DNA of 64,000 nucleotides, from positions 28,018,276 through 28,082,275 of the forward strand of contig OX387193.1 in the NCBI GenBank assembly GCA_947561395.2, in the 5' to 3' direction. Below the pieces are notes generated by a model, which was not told the origin of the DNA, did no database searches, and saw nothing but the letters and a program-made list of their open reading frames with translations. Numbering within the stretch: position 1 is the stretch's first letter; each line of letters opens with the position of its first letter. Position numbers and translations under genes: made by a program. This document shows positions 46,806 to 57,494 of this stretch, piece after piece. Source of the stretch: Buxus sempervirens. Its lineage: Eukaryota; Streptophyta; Magnoliopsida; Buxales; Buxaceae.

Positions 46806-49481
46806 CTACTCCTGTGCAGGATCATCCCCGCGTCCTCGGCCGCGTCCACCTCTACGGCGTCTCCCCCAAAGGGCTCGGCCTCTAGAGTATGCAAGAATCC
46901 GCTCGGCCGCATGGCGAGGATGCCGACCTACCACCTGCTGAAGATGATACTCCAAGCAATAATCCTCGAGATCTGGGGGAGGAGCAGGAGTAGAATCTGG
47001 AGAAGAAGCCTCGGGCTCAGCAGCAACCGGCCCAACTGGGCCCTCATCCAAAGCATCCTCTGCTCCCGCAGCTCCAGAAGGCCCAGCATCAGCAGCAGAG
47101 GGGCCAGGATCAGAAGTAGCTGAGTCCACAGAAAAGAGGAAATCAGAAGATTCAGATATAAGGAAGAATAAAAGAAGAGAATAAAAAGAAGATCATACCA
47201 GGAAGATCTGCAGAAGGAGCAGGAGGATCCGGCACACCAGGATCAGCAGCTGGGACATCCACAGGATCAGAGGCCCGAGCAGGAGATGGGTCAGGAATCA
47301 GGAAATCATGCTCAAAGAAGGCATCCTGATCATGGGCCGGGCCCTACACAAGTCAAACAAGCATATTAGAATATCAGAAACAGGAAAATTAAAAAAAATA
47401 TAAGAAGGCCAGATACCTGTCTAGACTGGAGCTCAGCAACTAAGGCCTCCAGCTCCCTGATCCGGGCATCCCGCTGGGCCACGACCGCATCGTGCTCCGC
47501 GATCATATCATCAATCGCAGCCCGCTGGCTCTCGAACCGGTCCCGAATGGAGTTCAGCTCGTGTACCTGCCAGCAAGAACGGAAGCATGGTCAGAAAGGC
47601 ATAAGGAAGGAAAAGAGGATAAAAATGGGAAGAGTACAAGGCTTACCGTGTCCTCATGGATCCGGATACGGATCCCGCCAATCTCAGTCACCCCAGCACG
47701 AGTGGGTCGATCCATCAAGCATCCAATAGACACCCGCTGGAACCACTCGTCATAATCTCCAGCTACTGTAAGCCCCTCCGCATCCAAGAAGTGATCGAAC
47801 TGATCAACATCAAAGCCCGGGAGGAGTGTGTCAGGACCCACAGCAGGAGGAGGGACGGGGATGCGAAGTGCGCCAGTGTGCTGGTAGTACAGGCGCTCTC
47901 CCAAGTACATCACCCTACCAAGCCTCCCAAGGAAGCACTGGTAAGACTGACGTCGGAGATCTCGCTCAAAAGCATCCTGTACTGCCATCTCACGGGCGAC
48001 TCCGACATCCACGTCATCTGGACGGGATAGAATAAGCTGCAAAGAAGCAAAGTGGTCAGATACAGTCAAGGTACAGGAAAGGAAATAAAAGAAAAAAAAA
48101 TAGAGGACTTACATCAGATCGGCGGGCACGGTCTAAGTGCGCCCGAGCAGTGCGAGGCTGGCTCCTATCGGCATCTCGAACCTGGGCCGACCATCGCAGG
48201 GCCACAGGGAAATCCGCAACCTCAGGAACCGGGGAGGGGCGGAAGGTCATATAGGTGTACATGAACACCTGGCAAAAGAAAAATCAGTCAATAAAAGATA
48301 AAGCCTAAGGAATTAAGCCAGACAGATGAATGCAATACCTGTAGAATCTGCCAGAAGAACCGGCTGCTAACTCCATCACCTCTCGGAGATGCTAAGCCTC
48401 GAACCGCTCGGCACAGCCCGGCCAAGATGGTCCCATAGATCAGCCGACCCCATGCTAGCTGGCGGGTCTGATGGAAATCTCTCAAGGCGTCCAAAAAGAG
48501 CGGACTGACACCAGTCGTATCCTCCGGGAAGAAGCAGCTCCCCAACATCAGCAGGAATACATGTCGGAAGATCGGCGCAAAGGCTGCATCCTCCACAGAA
48601 ACGGTCTCGTGCCTCCTCTCAAAATGGCGAGCCAGACTCTCCCGCAGCCAGCTAATGGAGAGCCGGCCACTCCTCCCATCCCAGGCAGTAGGTGGAAGGG
48701 CCTGATACCCCAGAAGGAGGCCCATATCCTCCGCAGAAGGCAGCTCTAGGACGATGGTCCGTCCCGTCAGAGGAATGCCAGTAATCATCACAAAATCGGA
48801 GGGGCGGATCCCCAGCTCCACGTCCGGCAGGTGGAACGACTGTGTCTCTGGGAAGTATCTCTCCATCATGGCAAAAATGAGTGGACGGTCGGCTCTGAAT
48901 GATGGAATACTGAGGAAGTGATCCAGATGGCACCTCCCAAACTCCCGCCTGAGTGCCGGAGAAAGTGACCGTGCCAACTCGCTGAATCTCCCCCAGCTGC
49001 CGCGCAAGTGGGAAGAATAGTAGGGAAGCGGCACATCGGCCCTGATGCACATGGAGGGGTGGCTATCCAAGCCATGGAGGAGCTCTGTATCATGCACAGA
49101 AGCCCTCAACTCCTCAGAGACCCCTGCCAAAGCTACAGCAACCCCCTCCGGAGCCATATCTCTGGCTCTGCCTCGGCCTCTACCACGGCCTCTCTCGCCC
49201 TCAGGGGCCTGATCCTGAACCCGGCCTCTGCCTCGGCCTCGACCACGAGCGGGTACAACCACGGGCTGAATTGCAAAGGAACAGCGTGAATATTTGTGTA
49301 CAAGGGAGAATGAAGAGAGAAAGAAAATTTTTTGAAAACCTACCTCGGCAGAACTCTCTCTGGAGTCACCTAACGGCTCAGACAAAGTGGCGCTGGAGCT
49401 CGCCTCTGTCCGAGCCCGCGAACTGGAGGGCTGATCAGCTGGGTCAACATCCTCTCTAACCCGAGAACGACTCCTAGCCAT
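46806..49481 (-). CDS. Antisense gene 2 of element Y: seven-exon PMD protein
   Basis: Coding exons on the minus strand: 49481-49344, 49265-48339, 48268-48113, 48036-47647, 47566-47417, 47343-47199, 47119-46806. All six introns are GT-AG and 70-80 bp. The sum is 2220 nt, 739 aa, with no stop in frame. Order: S/R-rich N-terminus (1-46), RGRGRG repeats (about 50-85), plant mobile domain (about 110-420; FPETQSFHLP near 182, then SDFVMITGIPLTGR), a second folded part (420-530), coiled coil in exon 5 (about 536-585, ending RIRELEALVAELQSRQ), a P/A/D-rich tail, and a basic RRRRGGRGRGRG end. RG tracts suggest nucleic-acid binding (inference). It lies upstream of gene 1 on the same strand and has its own palindrome array. 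Confidence 0.85.
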
Positions 49482-50690
49482 CTACAACAGGGAAGTATCC
49501 TGTGAATTTCAGTTCAAATTTATGTGGAACCCTACTTTGCTTAGTTCAAATTGATCAAAAATTTCACTTTGATTTTATAAGTTCTAACTCTGGTTCATCA
49601 GGAATCTCATATGATTTTTCAGGGATTGGGGTTCGGTTCAAAGTCTTTTAGAAAATATTACTCTAAAAAATTTGTTTACAAGACCTAATATCTGATAATT
49701 TTCTGCAGGATTGCTACCTGGGTGCAAAAGCAAAGGGTCTGAGCTAAATGAAGGATCGGAATAACGGTGGAGACCAACCACAGAATGGTCCTGGCAGTTG
49801 GAGCACAACATTAACACCGGGCGGATTGAGAATCCCAGCATATCAAGAAGTAGCAGCAAGGCAGTCCTAAGTTTTGGACACTATCAAGTCAAGGATTGCA
49901 CAAGCAACAGTCACATGGGCAGCTCCAAAAAGTGGTAATTGAAAGGCAAGAATCACATATCATGAAGTCTGAAAATTCTATCAATAAGCTATATGGGAAA
50001 TGCCCAATCATGTCATTCAGTGGGAAAGGCAATCCCAATCAGTGCAAATAAAAGTCATGGCGTCACAAAAAATTTTTGAAGCATTGTAATCCAGCATGGT
50101 TTGTCCAAAACAACCAAGGCAATGACAGGATTGGATTCATTAAAGCATCAATTCAGAAATTCAAGCTCAAACTTGGCAGAAATTCAGAAATTCAGGCAAT
50201 TGGCAGCAATTCAGAATTGGCAGAAATTCAAGCAATTGGGAATTTACCACAATCAAAAGAAATCCAAGGCATAGCTATTCAGAATCAAGGCTTGACAGCC
50301 AAGGCAATAACACAGCAAGCATTCGGTTTCTAAAGGAATCAATACAAAAAGAATACATGCTCGTCCAATGTTTGAAACAGCAAATTAAAATGAGAAGAAT
50401 GCATGCTAAGATGCTCACTGACCTGGTCGGATTGAGTCGAGTTGGAGAAGAACAGGAAATCCAAAAGAAAATCGAGCTAGGGCTCGACTGCTGCTTTGAA
50501 TGATCGAACAAGGGAGGTCGCCGGAGTTGCAGACTCTCGCCGGCAGCAACAGGAGCCACCGGAGCTCAGGGAATCGCCGGAGAAGAAGGGAGCAACCGTC
50601 GGGTGAAGAAGAAGAGGAGGATAGCCGGTCTGAGTTATCGGAGAAAGAAGAGAAGAAATGAAAAGTCGCGGTCGCGCGCGACTTAAGTAA
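49482..50690 (-). promoter_or_regulatory. 5' untranslated exon and intron of antisense gene 2 (predicted)
   Basis: On the minus strand the stretch from about 50690 to 50422 has no ATG and ends CCGACCAG|GTCAGTGAG (donor at 50421). An acceptor TTGTAG sits directly before the ATG of gene 2 (49482/49481). A 940-bp leader intron would make that ATG the first in the mRNA. No clear TATA box is present; TTTACTTAA (50683-50691) is a weak candidate. Otherwise I see no gene in this 1.2 kb. Confidence 0.55.
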
Positions 50691-50697
50691 ACCTGCG

Positions 50698-50761
50698 GGA
50701 TCCGGATACTCAGGCCGGATACCCGCAGGCCCTTTATTATCCGGATACATTTACCGGATAC
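50698..50761. repeat. Palindrome pair upstream of antisense gene 2
   Basis: Two dyads start at 50698 and 50737 (GATCCGG / CCGGATAC; TATCCGG / CCGGATAC), pitch 39 bp. They are the same type as at gene 1 and in the Y LTR. Confidence 0.85.
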
Positions 50762-50762
50762 C

Positions 50763-51306
50763 AAAAAAAAAATAGAAAAAAGCAGAAAAAAATAGAAAAA
50801 ATAGAGGAAAAAACAGGGAAAAATAGAAAAAAGAAGAAAAGGAAAAAGGAAAGAAAAAAAAAGAAAAAACAGGAAAAAAAGAAAAAGAAAAAAAAAGAAA
50901 AGAAAAGAAAAAGCAAACTTGTGCTACAACTTCTATTTTCTCAAAATCCTATTTTTGTCTTGAAATCCACCTCACAGCCACAAGAGCTCTGTGGAATTCG
51001 GGACAACTTTGGGAAATGTGCCTGGTCAAAAGGATGATATCTACTCAATTTTCAACTTGGTTTGATAAAAAATCAGTTTTTCAAAAAATCCTATTTTTGG
51101 GCTTAAACTCCACTTCACAGCCACAAAGGGCTCGTTGGAATTTAAGAACTCTTGGAGAGATGCCCCCTTAAAGTGAGGGCTTTTTGGCAAATCTCCACTC
51201 AAAGATGGTTTTCTACAGAAATTGAATTAAACCGAGCAAATCATGCTCAATGGAATGCAATTTGGGCTTGTCTACTCTTTGCAGCTCACTGCTTCGCAGC
51301 TCCCGC
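50763..51306 (+). other. Purine-rich tract and 3' noncoding region of element Y
   Basis: 50763-50915 is almost pure A/G on the plus strand. 50935-51165 contains two diverged copies of an about 140-bp unit (TCAAAATCCTATTTTTG / TCAAAAAATCCTATTTTTG, then TTCACAGCCACAAAGG-like). No gene seen. Confidence 0.6.
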
Positions 51307-51319
51307 AAAGAGGGGCAGT
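51307..51319 (+). other. Polypurine tract of element Y
   Basis: AAAGAGGGGCAGT directly before the 3' LTR; primes plus-strand DNA synthesis. Confidence 0.75.
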
Positions 51320-53593
51320 TTTAGACACCCCAAATTGCACAAACAATCATCAAAAATCATTATCTCCTGGAAAGCGAGCACAGAATTTGAAGAAAATAAA
51401 TTTTTGCCAGTATCCGGATACTCAATTCGGATACAGTGCTCCTCCCCGTATCCGGATAGTCATACCGGATACGTGTGGGCCTTAGCGTATCCGGTACCAT
51501 GTACCGGATACCTTAAGGCCCTTTGTTATCCGGTCTGATATACCGGATATCTTAAGTTTGCTCAAAATTAGGGTTTTCCGAGAGCTTTTCACTTTTACCA
51601 TCATGTCCCTCATTAAATGAGGGGAAATCGCGGGAATAACCTTAGGGTTTAGGTTGGAGGGGTTCTAGACATTAAGTTGTGTCTACCAATGACCTTAGCC
51701 CTTGCCTATAAATAGGAGCCTCCTCCTTGAGCAAATGGCACACAACTCTTGTTTTGAATTCTCGCAAAGAAGAACTCCAAGAGAAGAAGGAAACCGCTGT
51801 GGAATCGCCTCCAGCACTCAGGTAAGCCTCAACTTTTCTTTTTATTTTCTGTCTTTACATTCCTAGATCTAGATCTCTTCTTCTACCTTTCTGTAGTGTA
51901 AAGCCTTGTTTGTATGTGTGGAAATCCTTCCCCGGCTCAAAGTATCTCAAGACTCCCCTAGCCGTAAAACGTGAAGGCGGATCTAGGAGAAACGAGACTG
52001 GGGATTGACCCTAGTGCTAGAACCCATGTAGCATAAGGCCTTTTTGATTGATTGAAAACCGTTCCATATTCAAAGTACCCTTGATTATCTTAAAGAGAAC
52101 AGAGGGAAACGATAATGGAACGGAATCCTAGGCTATGCTAGAACCTATTTTGTTGAATCTATATGCATGTGTATGGATCTTGCTTGGTTTTTCACTTTTG
52201 CACACATATTACACCTTTTTGGCGGGATAGGCTCATATTTGGGGTTTATTGCATTTATTGTGATAAATCTCAAATAAATGGCCTCAATCAATTCTGGAAT
52301 GCCTTTCGGATGATTTTAAAGTATTTGTGTTCATCTTGCCCGAATTTCATTTTTTTATCAATTTTCGGATTTGATTTTCTTCAAAAGTGGCTTAACTGGA
52401 CAGCACCTGTACCCTTACTTCGGACGCCCATAACTTCATCATCCGGATGAATTTTGGGGCGATTCCAGAACCATGGGAAAGGTGAGGCTGTCTAGTTTAT
52501 GTCCACCAAATTTCACAAATTTCTATCTAGCGGATTTTTGACACCTCTCTGTCGAAGTTGAGTGGACAGTTCAGGTTCAAATACAGAACTTGTCACTTCG
52601 ACGGACCGCCATGTGTTCGTTTTAAGTCCGATTCGAGCGGTTTTTATTTTTGAGTACTCCTTTTTGAGTCTATTTTCAAATCCAGTTGGTTTCATAATTT
52701 TTGGATTCCATTTGAATTATTGGTAGCCGATTTACTCAGAACTGCTCATTTGCACTTTTCTGGGTAAATCTGTGATCTTTGGGGCCTGTTCGGGAGACCA
52801 CCCAAGGCACACCTGAAGGGATTTTTGTATGAGACTAGTTTCTGTTGAAAGATGGCCATACAGACTTCAATCACACCAAATTTCACGGATTTCTATGTAG
52901 TGGATGTTTCTAGACAATTTTCCAAAGTTGCCCACTTACCACTTTTAAAAATCCCCAACAGCAACTTCAAAGGAGCATAACTCCTAGATTTTTCATCGGA
53001 ATGAAGTGAAATTTTGCATGAGACTCTTGTTTACCCTAATCTTTCAAATGGATTTGGTTTGGGTCAATTTAGAATTGGATTTGAATGATTTCAAGGCAAA
53101 TGGTATACTTTTTACCAAATTTTCCGAATTTGATTTAACTTGGTTTTGAGCAACTTGTGCTTTGATTTCCATCTTTTGAGATATTCCAGAAATGATATTG
53201 ACATAAGAGAGGATCTAAAATCCATTTAGATCTTCATGTGAAAATATCATACATTAATCCTTTTTCAAGGTTTTCTATGATTTTTAGCAAGCTTTCTTAC
53301 TTTATTTTTGCATGAACATACACTTGGCAACCACTTCGTGTGGATGAATGGGGGTGCCTAACACCTTCCCCCGTTCATAATCTAATCCCCTTACCCATCT
53401 CTGGATTTGATTTTCAAGTAGGATTATTTATATCCTAGAATTTGTCTTTTGGCTATTTTTGCCTACTTTTGAACTCTTTGGTGTCCATTCTCACCCCAAA
53501 ATCATGAATGGTGGCGACTCTCCCAATTTTTGCGTTGAGCCCGTGTGTTGACGGAGGGACGATCACTCCGGTGATTTTTTCCCATGTCTCACA
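51320..53593 (+). repeat. 3' LTR of element Y
   Basis: Same length as the 5' LTR (2274 bp) with two substitutions. One changes the terminal TG to TT at 51320-51321. That terminus is internal to the inserted element, so it does not affect the joined ends. It carries the same palindrome array (51410-51550) and TATA box (51707-51714). Confidence 0.95.
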
Positions 53594-54821
53594 CTGTGTT
53601 TGCCCGAGGACTCAAGTCGAGCAAACATCATTTTATACATAACCGAAATTGTATTTCAGTTATGTATAAAATATAACATGACTGAAATTTAATTTCGCTC
53701 ATGTTATATTGAGGTGTAACCGAAATTTAATTTCGGTTACACCCTGTAAACCTTAAGAATCAGCTTTTTCTCATCCCTTGTCATTTTTAGCTTGTTTGCA
53801 TCTAAACCAGATTACCCAGCAGGGTTTCCGGGACAACAGGAAAGCCAATGTGGGCCTTGTAGTCCAATGGGCCCAGCTTGATTACCTGTGGGCCTTCCAA
53901 CAGGGCCCACTTAGCCCAATAAACATGCTTTAGTCCGAATCAAGCAAGATAATCTAAGTAATCAAGCCATACCGTTTGAGGCCCAACCAAAGCCCAATCA
54001 ACTACCTACTGAATAGACTAGGGTTTGGTTTGGCTATGACCACGGGCTTGGGCCGATCGGGCCCTGCTCCCCCCAAGGGAAGCCAACTTAGCCAGGAGGG
54101 AAGGGTATCCAGAACCCTGACCCATGAAGCCTTGGGCTTTGAAACCCAAGCCTAGGGTATGGGCCCCAAGCCCATTCCTAGCCCACTTGGAAGAACTTAA
54201 CAAAGATAATAAAAGTATCAGGGCAACCCTTGTGAGGCCCACCCAATGGGCCCACAAACCATCCAGGCCCACTAGAATAAACCTTAACTTAAACCTTCAT
54301 CTAAACCCTAAATAAAAAAAGCAAAATTAGCCAAAACCCAAAGGGCTTTTTAGGGTTAGAGAGGAGCCCAACAAGGGGGAATGTGGGCCCTGTTCGACCC
54401 ACCAAGGGATCCATGGGCCTTCCAAAGGGGCCCACCCCCGACCAACATCACTTCAACTAATCAAATAAAAGAAAGGGGACCTACACCTTTCAACTGGCCC
54501 CACCAGACTTAAATAAGGTGTTTGCATACCTGAGTAGGAAAATTGGGTGAGATAGACCAAGGTAAAATTGACTCAAACCAGGGAGACCCAAGGGACCTGT
54601 CAACCGACGGGGCGGACAGGGGTGTTTTCAGACTTCCTCGAACCGTAACTGAGACCTTACACAAAATCTCAAGCCACAGACCAGCCTAATAGACAGACCT
54701 AGGCACCCAGGTGTCTGTCTGTACCCCATCAGGTAGTGACAACTCCAAAACCTTGATTTTTCCCGAATGGAAGCACGCATTCCCGTGTGCCCCATGGTGC
54801 GACATTCCCGACGCGTGCACA
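53594..54821 (+). mobile_element. Solo LTR C, right part
   Basis: It continues LTR C after element Y, beginning with the right TSD CTGTG (53594-53598) and ending GTGCACA at 54821, followed by TSD CCATC (54822-54826). It has GGCCCAC-rich blocks and the landmark ACCCCATCAGG near 54723. No gene. Confidence 0.88.
53639..53740. repeat. Palindrome array 2 of LTR C (TAACCG type)
   Basis: Dyads start at 53639 (ATAACCGAAAT / ATTTCAGTTAT), 53678 (ATGACTGAAAT / ATTTCGCTCAT) and 53716 (GTAACCGAAAT / ATTTCGGTTAC). The pitch is 39 and 38 bp, although the sequence is unrelated to the TATCCGG type. Confidence 0.88.
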
Positions 54822-54826
54822 CCATC

Positions 54827-55960
54827 CATTGTTTGTACTCTCGAAAGTGGGATTTGGAGAATATGTCTTCCTGGTGCACGCGCACAATCTTCCATTCTGC
54901 CGACAACCACTGCCTCAATGCCTTCATGAGTGGTCCAGTCAGATCATCCGCGTCATCCTAGAGCAGGATTCCCTACGGCTTCCCAAACTGTCTCAGAACC
55001 CAAATCGAATAGTATATCACAACATGGGTTAGGCCCATTAGGGCAAGGCACCTCCTGTTCTTGAAGGCCAAGATAGGGGTGCAGGTAAGTTGAAGGTACC
55101 CCACCATCTGATGTCTGCCTCTCCATTCTGTTGGAGAAGATGGGTCAACCAATCCTTACAGGTCGATAGGTCTGGGTGGATTTCTCTTTGGGCCATCCAT
55201 ATGATATTGTCACAGACTAGCTCATAGTGTGCACTGATGGATTTTGCCACCATCAGGTGGTCTTGCAGCCAAATGTGGAGAAGGGGAGCGCGCCCTTGAA
55301 ACCTCCAGGTTCCATTTTCGGACAAGGTTAGGGAATGAATTAATTAAGCGAGTATCAGTGGCATGATTTGGTACCCTATCGAGAGTTGGTCCACAATTTC
55401 CATGAGTGCCAAATTAATGGTGTCTCCCCCAGTTGGAAAGAAGATTTATGACAGAACTACAAGGGTGAAAGTGTCCCACCAAACACGAGATCTTTCCTGT
55501 TTTTTGTTTCTTATCTTTTAAGCAAGGAAGGTTTTGGAGACCCTCGTGAATGATTTGTCACCGCCCAAAGTCTGGAATTCTTCCCTTGAGAGGCTAAAGA
55601 AAGTACAAGCTTCATTCTTGTAGCTATCTTTGAGATTTGGCCGGACGGGTTCTCCACGATCGCTAAATCGGAGGAATAGGTCAAATTCCTCAATTGCGGG
55701 AGCCAACTCTATAGTCCCCAATCAAAACATTGACAACTGGGGATCCCAGAAAATCAAGGCAGCTTGGATCATATCCCAATTTATCGGCACGTTTAACAGG
55801 GACAAAGTTTGCCCCATATGGTATCGTGTCTCTCACTCAATCTGCTCATCCCCTTGGAGATGTCTTATTCAAGAGCGGATCCAGGGGTATCTCAGGCACA
55901 CTTCTCTATCCTAGGGAATCAAACTCTCTCGGATGAGGATAAAGATGTCATGCCGGCTAT
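54827..55960 (-). pseudogene. Element M PMD pseudogene, N-terminal part
   Basis: Minus strand. Blocks in order: WDMIQAALIFWDPQLSMF (about 55790-55730) then a stop, IELAPAIEEFDLFLRF and RPNLKDSYKNEACTFF (55721-55600), VSKTFLA; then after a gap LHIWLQDHLMVAKSI (about 55290) and EADIRWWGTFNLPAP; then LRQWLSAEWKIVRVHQEDIF and FREYKQWM ending at 54827. Each has a counterpart in the same order in antisense gene 1 of Y. The frame is broken by stops and shifts. It continues at 28276 after LTR C. It lies in the sense orientation of M, between PBS and gag. Confidence 0.75.
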
Positions 55961-57472
55961 CCAACCGGAATTCCAAGTCAATTTAGGGTTCCACAACATA
56001 GCTCTTAATCAGTCTAAAGCATGCATAAGGAGATGCAGAAATTAAGTGAAAGGGATGGACATCACCATTTTTCACAGTTTTCCCCAGAATTCAGCAAAGT
56101 AGTAAATAAATTAAAAGACAATGCGAAATTTCAATCCAAGCACACAAGGTGTGTGGTCCTAGAGGTTAGCGCCAATTGAGGCGCGACTCCTAGACATACT
56201 TGTGTAGGGAAGCACGTCCAAGTGCTGATCAGTCTTTTGTCTTTCATCTGTTCTTTCATCTGCTTTACGTGTCGGACCGCCGCAAAACTTACAACTTGCC
56301 ATCAAGGGCAAAATTTACATGATATTTACAAAATCTATGAAGAATTCATCTCTAGGGCTGTTGGGAGCCCCAAAGAAGGGTACAATTTGCTTTAAAGGCA
56401 GGTGAGCTAAATTCCTAGATCTAGGGTTTCATGCCCTTGTTCTGATTTGACCTGCTTTCATCTGATTATGTGATCTGACCGACTTTCACTTGCTCAAAAA
56501 GGCCGATCTGGACTTAAAGTGCTTTCAGCGGACTCAATGGGTCAGGGCCCAAGGCTCACAGGACTCAATTCATGGATCTGGGGTGGTTCCCCTAATCAAA
56601 GTTAGGCCAGCTTCCTAAATTAAGGCTAGGGCAACCCTTGATCTAGGGTTTACTCAATTTGATGCAAAAGGCGGGGGTTGCTGCCCCTGATGGACTATTG
56701 GGTTTTAAGTTGATTTTACTCCTCTTGTATTCACCATTCAAGCACATTCAAAGAACCACGGGGTATTCAGACGTAATAAGTAGGAAAGGATACCCAGCAC
56801 GAGACATACGCCTATAAGGGTCTGGACCAAGTACTAGACCCTCACGTACTACGGCAAGAAACCAGTGACGCTATAGGAATCCAGAAACGTGGGGAGATGG
56901 GTTAACCTTGCTTTCCCCAGAAAACCACGGGAGCGTAAGGCTAATACCATCCCAAAATGTTGTTCATAGGAATCAAAAAGGTGGCTGCTAGAGAGATCTA
57001 GGTTTTGGTAGAGAAGATGCAATATTCGTTGATTTATTTACACAAGATCGGATCATTCACGCAGTCTCCCTCGTGCATGTCACCCCACGCAGTTTTTATT
57101 AAAGCAGTAGAACCATCCACGGTGTAGTAGGTGCCCGTGTGTGTAGTTGGGCCGAGTGCTATGTCTAATTGGGTGAGTTTGATTTGGATATTGACTGATG
57201 AAAGAGTTTCTTATTGCCCCATATAGTAAAGTGAAGCATTGGCACGCAAAACAATGTTCTGGGAGAATTCCCAGGTAATTTGAGGGGTCACGGTGGTCCC
57301 ACTTAAAATCCAATTTCCTTAGGCAATTATCTCGTCCTTCATGACAAAATTCCCAAACATACGTATTCCTGTGTATGCTGTATTTAACTAAGATAAGGAA
57401 AAAAGAACCATAAACACCAACCATATCCCCCTTAGGTTGACTCTTTCAAACTAGGGTCCGGCTGGGCTGAAA
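55961..57472 (-). other. Element M region between PBS and PMD pseudogene
   Basis: 1.5 kb with no recognisable gene. Open frames on either strand are short and match nothing I know. It may contain the decayed promoter and 5' part of the PMD gene. Confidence 0.4.
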
Positions 57473-57491
57473 GGTCCCAGCGGAGTCGCCA
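57473..57491 (-). other. Primer binding site of element M
   Basis: On the minus strand it reads TGGCGACTCCGCTGGGACC, three bases from the LTR end at 57495. It is the same class as the element Y PBS and fixes LTR E as a 5' LTR. Confidence 0.85.
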
Positions 57492-57494
57492 GGC

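Larger units (their letters stand above)
30388..53593 (+). mobile_element. Element Y: complete 23.2-kb Tat-lineage retrotransposon with two antisense PMD genes
   Basis: A complete element: 5' LTR 30388-32661, PBS 32664-32682, long leader with tandem repeats, gag-protease 36413-40117, pol to 43704, antisense genes 44648-46329 and 46806-49481, polypurine tract 51307-51319, 3' LTR 51320-53593, and a perfect 5-bp TSD. It is assigned to the Tat group by the order protease, RT, RNase H, archaeal-type RNase H, integrase, and the lack of a chromodomain. Both LTRs are 2274 bp and differ at two positions in my reading (30389 G / 51321 T; 30444 C / 51376 G), so insertion is recent. All frames look intact, so the element may be competent. 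Confidence 0.95.

Noticed and set aside
30388-53593. The 2.27-kb repeat pair as a segmental duplication
   Set aside because: Position next to PBS and polypurine tract plus the 5-bp TSD show that they are LTRs.
57080-57424. A 114-codon minus-strand frame in element M
   Set aside because: No recognisable motif and no conservation evidence; may be chance or remains of the PMD gene leader.
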